From Brachionus plicatilis (lineage: Eukaryota > Rotifera > Eurotatoria > Ploima > Brachionidae), in contig QEOQ01000355.1 in NCBI GenBank assembly GCA_010279815.1, positions 768,424 to 784,321 on the forward strand: a stretch of DNA of 15,898 nt. Direction: 5' to 3'. The notes below the pieces were generated by a model that was not told the origin of the DNA, searched no databases, and was given only the letters and a program-made list of their open reading frames with translations. Within the stretch, counting starts at the first letter, position 1; each line of letters begins with the position of its first letter. This document shows, piece by piece, positions 9,101-15,759 of the stretch. Position numbers and translations under genes: made by a program.

Positions 9101-11527
9101 TTTTTGGAGGCATTCAATGATGTTCTTGCTCAAAAAATCACGACACTTTATGACCATGTCCTTAGCGGAATATTTAACTTTTCCGGATGTGTGGTTAATT
9201 CCGAAAGCCATAGGATTTGACTTGTAGTTGACATAGTCAGCATTGTGGCTCAGATAGTCATTGAGCTTTTGAACAAACTCCGAGTCATCGGACAAATTTG
9301 ACTTGCACTCTTCCTTCAGCAAACTAAACAAACCAATTGGTTTCTTTTTAAAAATTAAACTTTTTAAAAAAAAATTATTTTTTATTTTCTATCTACTTGT
9401 AGTAGAAGATCACAAGTTTTCTTGTTGTCCCTGAAGGAAATTTGGGGATAAGCGAGGCCTTCACGTTGATAAATCAGCTGGTCATAGGAAAATGAATGTC
9501 TGTAGAATGCGTTCTGAATCTCTTCGTTCATAGTGTTGACCATGAGCTGCTCGATACCATTGTTTTTGAAGTTTTCAAACCCGAACATGTCCAGAAGTGA
9601 AATGTTGAATGTAGACTGGTTGCTGCTAAATATAAAATGCTTGCTTTTATCAAAATTTAAAACTATTTTCTCTTCAAGGCACATAAATCCGGATGACTGG
9701 AAAAAATCCGGGTGTATGACCTTTTGTTTAGTGAACCAAATTGTTTTATTCATTACTTGGAGTCTTCTAAGTCAAGTCTTGAATTGATAGTTTTAATAAT
9801 CCAGCCAAAAAGACGGCCGTAGAGCGTCTTGGCGAGGTTGTCCCTCATGGACAAAGTGTCATTCAGATTTCTAGGCCACATTTGACTTCCCTCTGAAGAA
9901 AAAATTCAAATAGATTTCTAGTTTTAAATCAAAATTTTTTACTTGAAGTGACTACAACTGATGATATTAAAATTGTAGCCAAATCGGCATGATCTACACA
10001 CAAAAGATCCGCTACTTTGGCCAAAGTTCTCTCATTTTTTATGTAAACTATGTCCTGGTTGGAATTGGATATGGTCATAAATTCAAGATCAACTAGTAAA
10101 ATTATTGTGGCTAAAATGCGATAAATTGTTTTTAAATCCTTTAAAAAAAATTTTATTAAATAATAAAAAAATAAACATTAAAATAAAAAATAAAAAAATT
10201 ACATCATCTTTAAAGCCAAAGCTGAGCATTCGTTCTTTCAGCTCATTAAAATTCTCAGTCCATTGTTTCAGTTGATAATTAGTAAGACCATCCGGCAAAG
10301 CAGTAATTCTAAAAAAAAATAAAAAATTTACAAACAAATTTAAAATTGAAAATTTTTTTTTTTAACTTAAATAAATTTTTTACAATTAAAAAAAAATTCT
10401 AATCTGTAAAAAAAATTAGCTACTTGTGTTTTTGAATGTTATCTAGATAAAGTCGGTCCATAGTTTGCTTATCTAGACCGGCCAGCATGTAGTAAAAGAT
10501 GAGAAAATTTCTCTCGTTCGGCAAATCAAGCAAAACGCGGGATTTTTCAAGCAAAAAATCATTTATTTTTGCTACAAATATTTTATTTAATTATCAAAAA
10601 ATTAAATAAAAAAATTTATAAAATTTACCTCCAACTAAACTCCCATCCTGGTTGTACTTAAGGTCAAATACATGTGCAAAGCGGGTCGAGTTTGAGTTGA
10701 ATAAAGTTGGTGCATTGCCGAAAGCTTCGACAATTGAAAGTGCCTTTTTTGAAAAAATTAAATTTTTTAATTAATTAAATTTTATTTTTTAAATCAAATG
10801 AATACCTGGTGTATTCTAATTCGTAACGTTTCATTACGACAAGTCATTCTTGTAAAAAAGTCAATGGCATATTTGAAAGTCTCGGTTTTTCCCGAGCCAC
10901 TCTCGCCATTCAGCACAATCATGTTGTCACGTTGTCGCTGGACACTCGACTTGTAAATCTCAGAGCAAAGCCAGTACAAATGCGGGTCCATGCTCGATCT
11001 ACAATTGTTCTCAAAGTATTCTTTTTTAAGCTCTTCTGTGTGCATTGGTAGACGCTCTCGCGGATTCACTGACACCAACAGTTCACCAATATAGCTCTGT
11101 GTTAAAAAAAAATTATTTTTCTTTAAAAAAATTTTTTATTTTGTTTCTTTAAAATTACATAAAATTTTCTCATCTCAAACTTTGACTTAATTGCGGAAAG
11201 TATAGACTTTTCGTCAATAATTGGCATCAGGGACAAGTCGTCGCTCAAAAAGACGTCTGTAGTGTTGAGGTTTGAGTTGAATGTGTGCGGTTCAAAGTCA
11301 CCTGTTTCGTTCTGGGTAAAATTTTGCATTGGAATAAAATTTTTGTTAAAAACAGCATTGTTGAAGTTGATTTTGTCCATGTTGGTGGACGGCGTGTTCA
11401 TGGTATTGTCTATGACCGCAATGTTCTGGGATGCTGAACGAGCTCTTGGCTCCTGATTGAACAAGTTCTTCATTTCTTTGTTGATTAAGTCATTTCTTGG
11501 TTCGAAATGGGACCTGCGCCTCTCCAT
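11..11527 (-). CDS. Chitin synthase with N-terminal myosin motor (16 exons, 3' part off window)
   Basis: Membrane glycosyltransferase (GT2) predicted to polymerise UDP-N-acetylglucosamine into chitin, fused to a myosin head. Coding exons, 5' to 3' on the minus strand: 11527-11159, 11096-10806, 10743-10629, 10571-10424, 10308-10203, 10138-9943, 9892-9757, 9625-9397, 9343-9036, 8957-8730, 8674-8525, 7101-6537, 6479-6339, 6283-5443, 3055-2539, 164-11. All joins keep phase, use GT..AG and give 1498 codons without a stop. Seen: P-loop GESGSGKT (187-194), switch I NSNSTRF (236-242), switch II DMFGFE (466-471), HFIKCIKPN (706-714), converter end RIGVSKVFIK (794-803), WWDVARV (884-890), about ten membrane segments (910-1298), CATMWHE (1366-1372), FFDDAF (1416-1421), PTPYGGRLVW (1463-1472) and IRHRKRWSQ (1490-1498). 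Myosin-headed chitin synthases are known from molluscs and other lophotrochozoans. The final exon ends at donor GTAAAA at position 10, so the catalytic core continues off the left edge. Family call is very secure; individual splice sites are inferred. Confidence 0.93.
249..262. repeat. Left target-site duplication of the LINE tail
   Basis: AATATTGAGCAGAA, identical to 413-426. Length and perfect match suit target-primed reverse transcription and a fairly recent insertion. Confidence 0.8.
263..412 (+). mobile_element. 5'-truncated non-LTR retrotransposon (LINE) tail
   Basis: A 150-bp insert flanked by a perfect 14-bp direct repeat, AATATTGAGCAGAA, at 249-262 and 413-426. It ends with a tight hairpin TGAGGG-TTT-CCCTCA (372-386), then AATAAATAAA and a (TAA)n microsatellite, the usual 3' end of several LINE clades that prime on short repeats. 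No reverse transcriptase remains, so the copy is dead. It lies antisense to the host gene. The clade cannot be named from this piece. Confidence 0.78.
413..426. repeat. Right target-site duplication of the LINE tail
   Basis: AATATTGAGCAGAA, directly after the (TAA)n tail; identical to 249-262. Confidence 0.8.
2539..3055 (-). CDS. Exon 15: last pre-catalytic span and start of GT2 domain
   Basis: Encodes residues 1276-1446 plus split codons. Order: membrane span MVTVLVGFGLYWASQLWIG, HIWYPKIERLAKNEKIF, MMNRRR, an acidic loop, then TPLIYLCATMWHE, LLKSIFRLDRDQ, DVIDPDYYKFETHIFFDDAF. These match the entry of the animal chitin synthase catalytic domain closely. A nearer acceptor at 3049 breaks phase with exon 14; acceptor TTTAAAG ending at 3056 restores it. 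Donor GTAAGT. Confidence 0.92.
4184..4191. repeat. Left 8-bp target-site duplication of the MITE
   Basis: AATTTTTG, identical to 4686-4693 and abutting the inverted-repeat end. Confidence 0.8.
4192..4685. mobile_element. Foldback MITE with ~195-bp terminal inverted repeats
   Basis: Left arm 4192-4388 and right arm 4491-4685 are inverted copies with only a handful of differences, around a loop of about 100 nt that is nearly all A/T. Termini read GGGGCTGATCAATTTCATGG on both strands. It is flanked by a perfect 8-bp duplication AATTTTTG (4184-4191 and 4686-4693). There is no coding capacity. An 8-bp duplication suits hAT, Merlin or some MULE elements; the GGGG terminus is not the usual hAT end, so the superfamily is open. 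High arm identity suggests a recent insertion. Confidence 0.9.
4686..4693. repeat. Right 8-bp target-site duplication of the MITE
   Basis: AATTTTTG, identical to 4184-4191. Confidence 0.8.
5443..6283 (-). CDS. Exon 14: membrane cluster of the chitin synthase
   Basis: Encodes residues 995-1274. About seven hydrophobic segments are visible, near 996-1014, 1019-1040, 1052-1073, 1092-1112, 1139-1160, 1193-1215 and 1230-1250. The segment at 1019-1040 (NITALFLMNALCITPAVLKL) resembles the V-P-x-L-N membrane element of the family. It ends in FFYWDGFN, the usual lead into the last pre-catalytic span. Acceptor ATTTTCAG, donor GTAAGA, phase 1. Confidence 0.9.
6339..6479 (-). CDS. Exon 13: second membrane segment
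   Basis: Encodes residues 948-994, 47 codons with phase 0 at both ends. WTFLTAISVSIPYLVSFLSS is a membrane span that resembles the S-I-P-Y-x-x-S-F segment of animal chitin synthases. Acceptor TTTGTTCAG, donor GTACAA. Flanking introns are 57 and 55 nt. Confidence 0.82.
6537..7101 (-). CDS. Exon 12: converter, linker and first membrane segment
   Basis: Encodes residues 760-947. RHYRIGVSKVFIKNEEL is the converter end shared by myosins (Y-x-x-G-x-x-K-V-F). A polar, Asn-rich linker without IQ motifs follows (about 810-880), then WWDVARVTSRDFE and the membrane segment IIFKLLAYLVFFLMVLSSSV with VSK, as in animal chitin synthases. It therefore holds the junction of the two protein modules. Donor GTGACA is weak but phase-consistent. 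Confidence 0.9.
7102..8524 (-). other. Large intron between exons 11 and 12 (1423 nt)
   Basis: AT-rich intron between the SH-helix exon and the converter exon of the motor. No inverted-repeat element, coding frame or RNA gene was recognised. A small imperfect hairpin CTGTGATC/GGTCACAG lies near 8132-8170. Confidence 0.8.
8525..8674 (-). CDS. Exon 11: motor, CIKPN and SH helices
   Basis: Encodes residues 710-758. CIKPNENAF completes the actin-side motif; QIKEAGLVEYARVRKLNY is the SH1/SH2 helix region. At residue 746 an Asn stands where myosins usually have Gly (R-x-G-Y/F-P). Acceptor TTTTTAAG, donor GTAATT. Confidence 0.9.
8730..8957 (-). CDS. Exon 10: motor, loop 2 and HFIK
   Basis: Encodes residues 634-708 plus split codons. 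The first half is a basic/Asn/Ser-rich stretch (RVRASNKSIKSFNAK) in the loop 2 position. It ends with SKTHFI, the start of the conserved H-F-V-R-C-I-K-P-N motif that is completed by exon 11. Acceptor TTTTTAAAG, donor GTAAAA. Confidence 0.85.
9036..9343 (-). CDS. Exon 9: motor, lower 50K region
   Basis: Encodes residues 531-632 plus two bases. KPIGLFSLLKEECK is the family K-P-x-G-I-L-x-L-L-D-E-E-C element; GINHTSGKVKYSAKDMV matches the F-x-I-x-H-Y-A-G-x-V-x-Y region. Acceptor TTAAAAAG, donor GTAAGA. Confidence 0.9.
9397..9625 (-). CDS. Exon 8: motor, switch II and relay helix
   Basis: Encodes residues 455-530. It contains switch II LLDMFGFENF and the relay helix NNGIEQLMVNTMNEEIQNAF, then IYQREGLAYP. 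The open frame reads on upstream through the intron, but exon 7 joins in phase only at TTTAG (9630-9626) or the overlapping CAG three bases on (9625-9623). Donor GTAGAT, phase 0. Confidence 0.88.
9757..9892 (-). CDS. Exon 7: motor, RDNLAKTLYGRLF helix
   Basis: Encodes residues 410-453 plus split codons. MRDNLAKTLYGRLFGWIIKT matches the myosin R-D-A-L-A-K-x-L-Y-x-x-L-F-x-W motif almost exactly, and INSRL follows. Acceptor TTCTTCAG, donor GTAATG. A stop directly follows the donor in this frame, so the intron is required. Confidence 0.9.
9943..10138 (-). CDS. Exon 6: motor, upper 50K region
   Basis: Encodes residues 344-408 plus one base. IYRILATIILLVDLEF occupies the position of the family motif I-x-x-L-A-x-I-L-H-L-G-N-I-x-F; the usual H-L-G-N is changed to L-L-V-D. 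It ends in the variable loop before the R-D-x-L-A-K helix. Acceptor TTTTAAAG, donor GTAAAA. Confidence 0.85.
10203..10308 (-). CDS. Exon 5: motor, upper 50K region
   Basis: Encodes residues 309-343, starting just after the split Lys codon shared with exon 4. It holds the helix that ends in ERMLSFGFKDD, the place of the family's M-x-x-L-G-F-x-x-E element. Acceptor TTTTTTAG, donor GTAATT, phase 0 at the 3' end. Confidence 0.85.
10424..10571 (-). CDS. Exon 4: motor, LLEKSRV segment
   Basis: Encodes residues 260-307 plus split codons. It contains FLLEKSRV and NERNFLIFYYMLAG, matching the conserved Y-L-L-E-K-S-R-V and E-R-N-F-H-I-F-Y of myosins. The split Ala codon with exon 3 rebuilds the expected G-A before it. 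Acceptor TTTGTAG, donor GTAGCT. Confidence 0.9.
10629..10743 (-). CDS. Exon 3: motor, switch I
   Basis: Encodes residues 221-258 and one base of the next codon. It contains EAFGNAPT and switch I NSNSTRF (family form N-x-N-S-S-R-F, here with Ser to Thr). Acceptor CAAAAAAG, donor GTAAAT. Confidence 0.9.
10806..11096 (-). CDS. Exon 2: motor, P-loop
   Basis: Encodes residues 124-220: SYIGELLVSVNP, the hallmark start of the myosin core, then the nucleotide-binding P-loop GESGSGKT at 187-194 followed by TETFKYAID. Loop 1 is short. Phase 0 at both ends; acceptor TTAACACAG and donor GTATTC. The flanking introns are 62 nt each. Confidence 0.93.
11159..11527 (-). CDS. Exon 1: N-terminus of the myosin-chitin synthase
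   Basis: Encodes residues 1-123. It begins with an Arg-rich stretch (MERRRSH), followed by an Asn- and polar-rich, probably disordered segment to about residue 88. It then enters the motor with a Leu/Asp stretch (DVFLSDDLSLMPIIDEKSIL), where myosins carry the D-L-x-x-L and S-I-L-x-x-L elements. There is no SH3-like N-terminal subdomain. It ends in phase 0 at donor GTAATT. Confidence 0.82.
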
Positions 11528-11598
11528 ATCGGACGATTGTGGATCCAATAAATAAAGCTCTTTTAGTCGGTGAAACTCGGTTCTTGCTCGGAATCAGT
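11528..11598 (-). promoter_or_regulatory. Probable 5' UTR segment of the myosin-chitin synthase, starting at a splice acceptor
   Basis: On the minus strand the sequence AAATTTTTAG ends at 11599 and looks like the U-rich acceptors used elsewhere in this gene. The 71 nt that follow contain no ATG and hold an in-frame TGA at 11596-11594, so the ATG at 11527 is the first Met after an in-frame stop. The leader is therefore non-coding in this frame. The upstream partner could be a cis 5' UTR exon or a trans-spliced leader; neither is visible. No convincing TATA box or promoter was identified. Confidence 0.5.
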
Positions 11599-12199
11599 CT
11601 AAAAATTTAATATCTTTATTAAGCCGAACCTTTATCACTAAATTTTGAAATAATGTAAGCTGCTTGTGAACAAGCATTAAGTTAATCTTAATTTTTTTTT
11701 TCAAAGAGACTTTTTTTTTCTAAATTATTGTTGTATAATAACAGCATAGCGATAATAAGTGTGGATTTTTCTAGTTTAAAAGAAAATGAAAAAAAGTTTC
11801 TCAATTGAAAAAAAATGATTTTTATTCAAAGAGTGGTACATGAAAAAGTTGACTAAGAACTACGTCTTATGATCTTAAAATCAATTGTATTTTATTTAAA
11901 TTATATTTTATTAATAGAAAAAAATTCAGGGAGATTTTATATTGAGACCAAAATTTAAATAAAATAACACAGCTAGAGTGATTTTTGTTTTTTGAAATAA
12001 ATTTTTAAAAAAATGATCAAAATTTCAAATTTAAATTTAACCAAAAATGATTAAATAATTTTTTTTTTCTCAGTTTAATGGTCAAAAAGGTTCAAATAAT
12101 ATTTCACAATTTGTGTAATCTTCTCCTTTTCTTAATTTTACAAATAAAGAAGTTTAGTTTTTTTAGCCTGTAAAATTAAAAAAATTAATTTTTTTCAAT
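11599..12199. other. AT-rich region 5' of the chitin synthase gene
   Basis: About 600 nt upstream of the coding start. It should hold the promoter and any 5' UTR exon, but no TATA element, initiator or other site can be supported. No coding frame is present. Confidence 0.6.
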
Positions 12200-12337
12200 T
12201 TAAAATATTAGCTGAATTTCTGCATAATAGATAATTTTTATGATATTTCCTTCTAGAGCTTCAGTTTTCCCACACACATCAATTATCCTATCATCCGTAA
12301 GTCTGGCCTTAGTTGCATCAGGCCAAAATCTTAATCC
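12200..12337 (-). pseudogene. 45-codon open stretch beside the gag relic
   Basis: It reads GLRFWPDATKARLTDDRIID and continues with VCGKTEALEGN before a stop at 12202-12200. The first 30 codons are richer in G and C than the surroundings and rich in charged residues, unlike translated A/T noise. It lies about 75 nt downstream of the gag-like frame, same strand, shifted frame. It may be a piece of the same retroelement or of a degraded host gene; I do not recognise a domain. Confidence 0.3.
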
Positions 12338-12411
12338 TTAATCTTAATCTTTTCGTTTATTTTACTTGTCACATTTTTAAAACTCTTCAAATTTTTTCTT
12401 GGCTCAAAACT

Positions 12412-12774
12412 TTAATACTTATTTAAAGAGTTCCTAGTATAATTTACTTTATGTTCCTTTAAAGAGCCACTTATAAATTTCAAATTTTTTTCAAATTTTA
12501 TTGCTATCTTGTAAGCTCCTTCAATAGTCTTAGGTTCTCTTATTTGAACTTCTAATGCACACTTAGGCTTTAATGCATGAGAAAAAATTTGGATAAGATC
12601 CTCTTGTGCCATACCGGATTCATTGGCCAATTCCTGAAATTTCCTTAAAAAACTATCAAACTCTCCTGTTTGTTTAAGTGCAAAATGTTTAGTTGGAAAC
12701 CGCTTTAATTGCTTCTCTCTGGCTTGTGGTGGCCATTCCTTATCGCTGCTACCATGTAATGTAATATGGAACAA
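12412..12774 (-). pseudogene. LTR-retrotransposon gag-like fragment
   Basis: An open frame of about 120 codons with no ATG at its start. The segment FDSFLRKFQELANESGMAQ, then IQIFSHALKPKCALEVQI and REPKTIEGAYKIAIKFE, matches the pattern of the retrotransposon gag domain (F-x-x-L, F-x-x-G-L-x-P-x-x-x-x-x-V, P-x-T-x-x-E-A-x-x-L-A). In living elements this capsid-like domain packages the RNA. No zinc knuckle, protease or polymerase follows: a stop is met after NSLNKY, and after it the frame reads on only about 26 codons. I read it as a relic of a Ty3/gypsy-type element. A captured host gene is possible but unsupported. Confidence 0.55.
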
Positions 12775-13926
12775 TAGAAAGATTGTTATAACTAATTCTT
12801 TATTAATGATAAGATGCTCTATAATAATAAAAAGATTTGCTTATGTATTGAATGATGTACGTGACATGATTCTAAAAAAGAATAAAGATACATTTACAAA
12901 TTACCAAATAAGGTAAAATGAATTTTAATAAGTTCTAGTTGATAAAATATTCAAGACATCAACTAGTAATATGACAAATAGTTTTTAAATAATTTGTGAG
13001 ATTTTTATTTATTTTTGAGGATCAAGATTTAAAAATTTTAACAAAGTTAAATTAAATTTGAAAAATGTTTTATTTCCTTAATACAATTCAAACCCTAATT
13101 ACATAAACATTAGTAATGATAATTAAATAAAATAAGACTTGCTCAAGGTTAAAGCTTAACTTTTATTTTGTAGAAATAAATTTAATTAATTTGTTGATTA
13201 AGCTTTATAAGGAAAAAAGTAAAAATGAATTTAATTTTTCACAATAAAGACCAACTGTTTCATTACAACCATATGACAAAATTTTTAGAAAAAAATTTAA
13301 TTTTTTTGAATATTTTTGTAAATGTTAAAAAAAAGAATTTATGAATAAATAAAATTTCTTTTTGAAAATTTAAAAAGAGAATTTTTAAATTATAAAGTAG
13401 AAGAGCAATTAAAAAATTAGATGATTCAAAATATTTTTATGGAACTTTTTATAAGAAGTTAAGAATGTAATTTCTTTAAGAATTGTGATTATTTAAAAAG
13501 TAGTAAGATGTTAAATAAATTATCAATTAAAGAAATTAAGCAATCTAAAATTTTAATCAAATTTTTTTTAATTCTTTTTCTACAAAATCTGTAGAAATTA
13601 TATTGATTTTTTGGAAAAGTGAAAGCAGAAAATATAGAAAATTTCTTTATGAATAAAAATGGGAACAATTTTCCATTAAAAAAAAGATAATATTCTTTTT
13701 TTATTGTTTTTTAGAATAAATATACTAAACAATAAGAGAATGATAAGTGATATTTATGGGATATTTTGATTACCATCTTCTTGATGTCCACTGGGGAATG
13801 TTTACGATGAAGATTATTTAAATAACATCCCAGTTAATTAGAATTCGATGTAGCATCAATGGACAAAAATTTCATCGGATTTTCATTTATTTAAAATAAT
13901 TTTTTATTTTTTTTTTGAGAAATTAT
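12775..13926. other. AT-rich intergenic region without recognised genes
   Basis: No credible coding frame. Two small perfect hairpins are visible: CTAGTTGAT/ATCAACTAG (12935-12943 and 12958-12966, 14-nt loop) and TTTCTAC/GTAGAAA (13577-13583 and 13591-13597). Neither is followed by anything that would give it a function. Confidence 0.6.
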
Positions 13927-14279
13927 AGTTTTGTGAAATTTAGTACAATAAAACAGAATAAAAAGTAAAGAAAACTATTGCTTTTTTTCTAGACTTAAAA
14001 AATTAATTCTGTAAATGCAAAATAGTGCAACATTCATTGTGGTATTAAATTTCAATGTCTCTTAATGATGCGCAAACTCTTTACAGAATGCAATACGTTC
14101 AAATACATTGAAATTTAATTCTGCTAATATTGGAGAGTTTTAATAGAATGTTGTCTATTATGCAACTATAAATGTTGCACTATGTTGAATTTACAGAATT
14201 AATTTTTAGCATCTAGAAAAAAAGGAATAGTTTTATTTTACTCTTTGTTCTGTTCTATTGTACTAAATTTCACAAAACC
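13927..14279. mobile_element. Second foldback element with ~107-bp inverted repeats
   Basis: Left arm 13928-14034 and right arm 14171-14278 are inverted copies, roughly 85-90 percent alike by eye, both starting GTTTTGTGAAATTTAGTACA. A second, nested perfect 15-bp inverted pair ATTAAATTTCAATGT (14044-14058) / ACATTGAAATTTAAT (14105-14119) lies in the middle. Flanks GAAATTAT (13919-13926) and GAAATTGT (14280-14287) match at 7 of 8 positions, a probable decayed 8-bp target duplication. No coding capacity. More diverged, so likely older, than the MITE at 4192. Confidence 0.72.
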
Positions 14280-14810
14280 GAAATTGTTATCATCTTGCTA
14301 ATGTTACAAGGTGCGATACCGATTCTTAAAAACTCATTCCATATTAATCCAGATTAATCTAAAAAAAGGTCTCCTCATAATTAGCTTAATTTTAAATTTT
14401 TTTAATGAATTAAATAAACAAACCTTGTTATTTTACTCCTGATTCACGACTTAATTATTTTTTTAGTCGACTGAGAAAAATCTGGTGATGTCATTAAATT
14501 ATTAAAGCAGTTAACAAACAAGACTTGATTTTAAGGATCAAATGCTTAAACACATACACCCAAGCATACAGGCTCAAAAATAAGTATATTTAAGAAATAA
14601 TTTAGTCGACTCGTTTCAAAAAATTTCAAACATTATTTAAAAGTCTTTTCGATCAAGATCTTTTCAAATTGCATATTAACAAAATAGAAAAATTAAAGAC
14701 TGTTTTTAAATGCATATTTGCTTTCTTAATTTTACTCAAGCACAGAATCAAAGTTCATGAAAAGTTCAAATAGGGATGATAATTATCTGTATTTTTCAAA
14801 TAATTAGTTT
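14280..14810. other. AT-rich spacer between foldback element and MULE relic
   Basis: No gene seen. The sequence TTTAGTCGACT occurs twice (near 14463 and 14603). Positions 14786-14807 are inverted relative to 15571-15592 and could be remnants of the MULE element's ends. Confidence 0.5.
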
Positions 14811-15355
14811 ATGGTTGAGGGTAATGATGTCACGAAAAAAACTATTGAAATGCTGTACAAATCGAGTGTCACTACGGCGACTCGTATTAAATACGCACTG
14901 AGAGAGCGTTTAGAGCCAATTAAACCTAAAAAATTTGAAATGGACGCTGAAATTCCAAACGATTTGTATATTCCTGGAATTGAAATTCCAACAATATTAC
15001 AAATCAATAATTTTCTAAACAACACCTTGAAACCAAAACTGAAAAGGATCTTGCAAATTCTATTAATCAAGATTTTATATACATGAGATTTGACAAATTA
15101 AAATCAACAACTTTTGAATTTTTAATCGAATCATTAAAGAACCACAAAATTGTTAAATTAAATTCGCATCACTGGGCCAATAGTAACTGTACTTGTTGTT
15201 ACTATTTAAAAAATTATCACTGCTTTCATATTATCGCTCTAGCCGTGAGTCAGAAGTTGGTTGAAATGCCAATTAAGTTTATTAAGAATCCTGTTGTACC
15301 TAAAGCTAAAGTTGGTCGAAAGGCAAAAGCCAAAAAATGTTTAGATAAGCAATAA
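14811..15355 (+). pseudogene. Internally deleted, frameshifted MULE-type transposase with SWIM zinc finger
   Basis: Two overlapping frames in one relic. The first (14811 to 15086, ATG start) reads MVEGNDVTKKTIEMLY and on to PTILQINNFL, resembling the region before the catalytic domain of MULE transposases. The second is open from 15011 to the stop at 15355 and carries CTCCYYLKNYHCFHIIALAV, a SWIM zinc finger (C-x-C-x(8)-C-x-H at 15188-15229), followed by a basic Lys-rich tail, as at the C-terminus of MULE transposases. A one-base shift near 15011-15020 would join them. The DDE catalytic core that should lie between is absent, so the copy cannot transpose by itself. SWIM assignment is solid; the MULE N-terminal assignment is from memory of the family. 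Confidence 0.65.
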
Positions 15356-15757
15356 TTTTTTTATACTGTTTTTTGTTTAGTGTTTTTATATGTTTATTTA
15401 GACAATAAAAAATTATTTGAGTCATTAACTAAGTATTTTTTACAATAAAAAAAAAAAATTAGCAAAAAGAAATAAAAATTGACTAATTACTTAGAATAAA
15501 TATATTTATACAATAAAAAATTAATTCAGTCATAAACTAATTATTTTTTGACAATATTTTTGTCAGAAAGTAATTATTTCTGAAATACAGGTAATATTTT
15601 CTCTTCAAATAGTGACTCCTCCTATTTTTGTTGCTAAAAAAAATACTTGTAGGTTTTAATTATCTCATCTTAAATTCATTGGTTAATTTGATGATTTTTC
15701 GATGATCCTCAATTTATTTAAGAAAGGTTTTGACTAGGATGAAATATTAAACTCAAA
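15356..15757. other. AT-rich region between MULE relic and pogo-like terminus
   Basis: Contains the direct repeat at 15402-15549 and the possible inverted end at 15571-15592. No coding frame or RNA gene was recognised. Confidence 0.5.
15402..15549. repeat. Imperfect direct repeat of ~40 bp
   Basis: ACAATAAAAAATTATTTGAG... at 15402-15441 recurs as ACAATAAAAAATTAATTCAG... at 15510-15549, 108 bp apart, with GTCATTAACTAA versus GTCATAAACTAA inside. A shorter ACAATAAAAAA copy starts at 15442. Probably a local duplication in the 3' flank of the MULE relic. Confidence 0.5.
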
Positions 15758-15759
15758 TA

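Noticed and set aside
9626..9756. Open frame reading upstream of exon 8 (MNKTIWFTKQ...)
   Set aside because: The motor sequence continues from exon 7 only if this 131-nt stretch is removed; it has no counterpart in myosins and carries a GT donor and TAG acceptor.
12307..12350. (TTAATC)-like short tandem repeat
   Set aside because: Only about three imperfect units; too short to call a satellite or telomeric tract.
14463..14613. Two TTTAGTCGACT sites 140 bp apart
   Set aside because: Short palindromic core (GTCGAC) with no wider similarity between the two sites.
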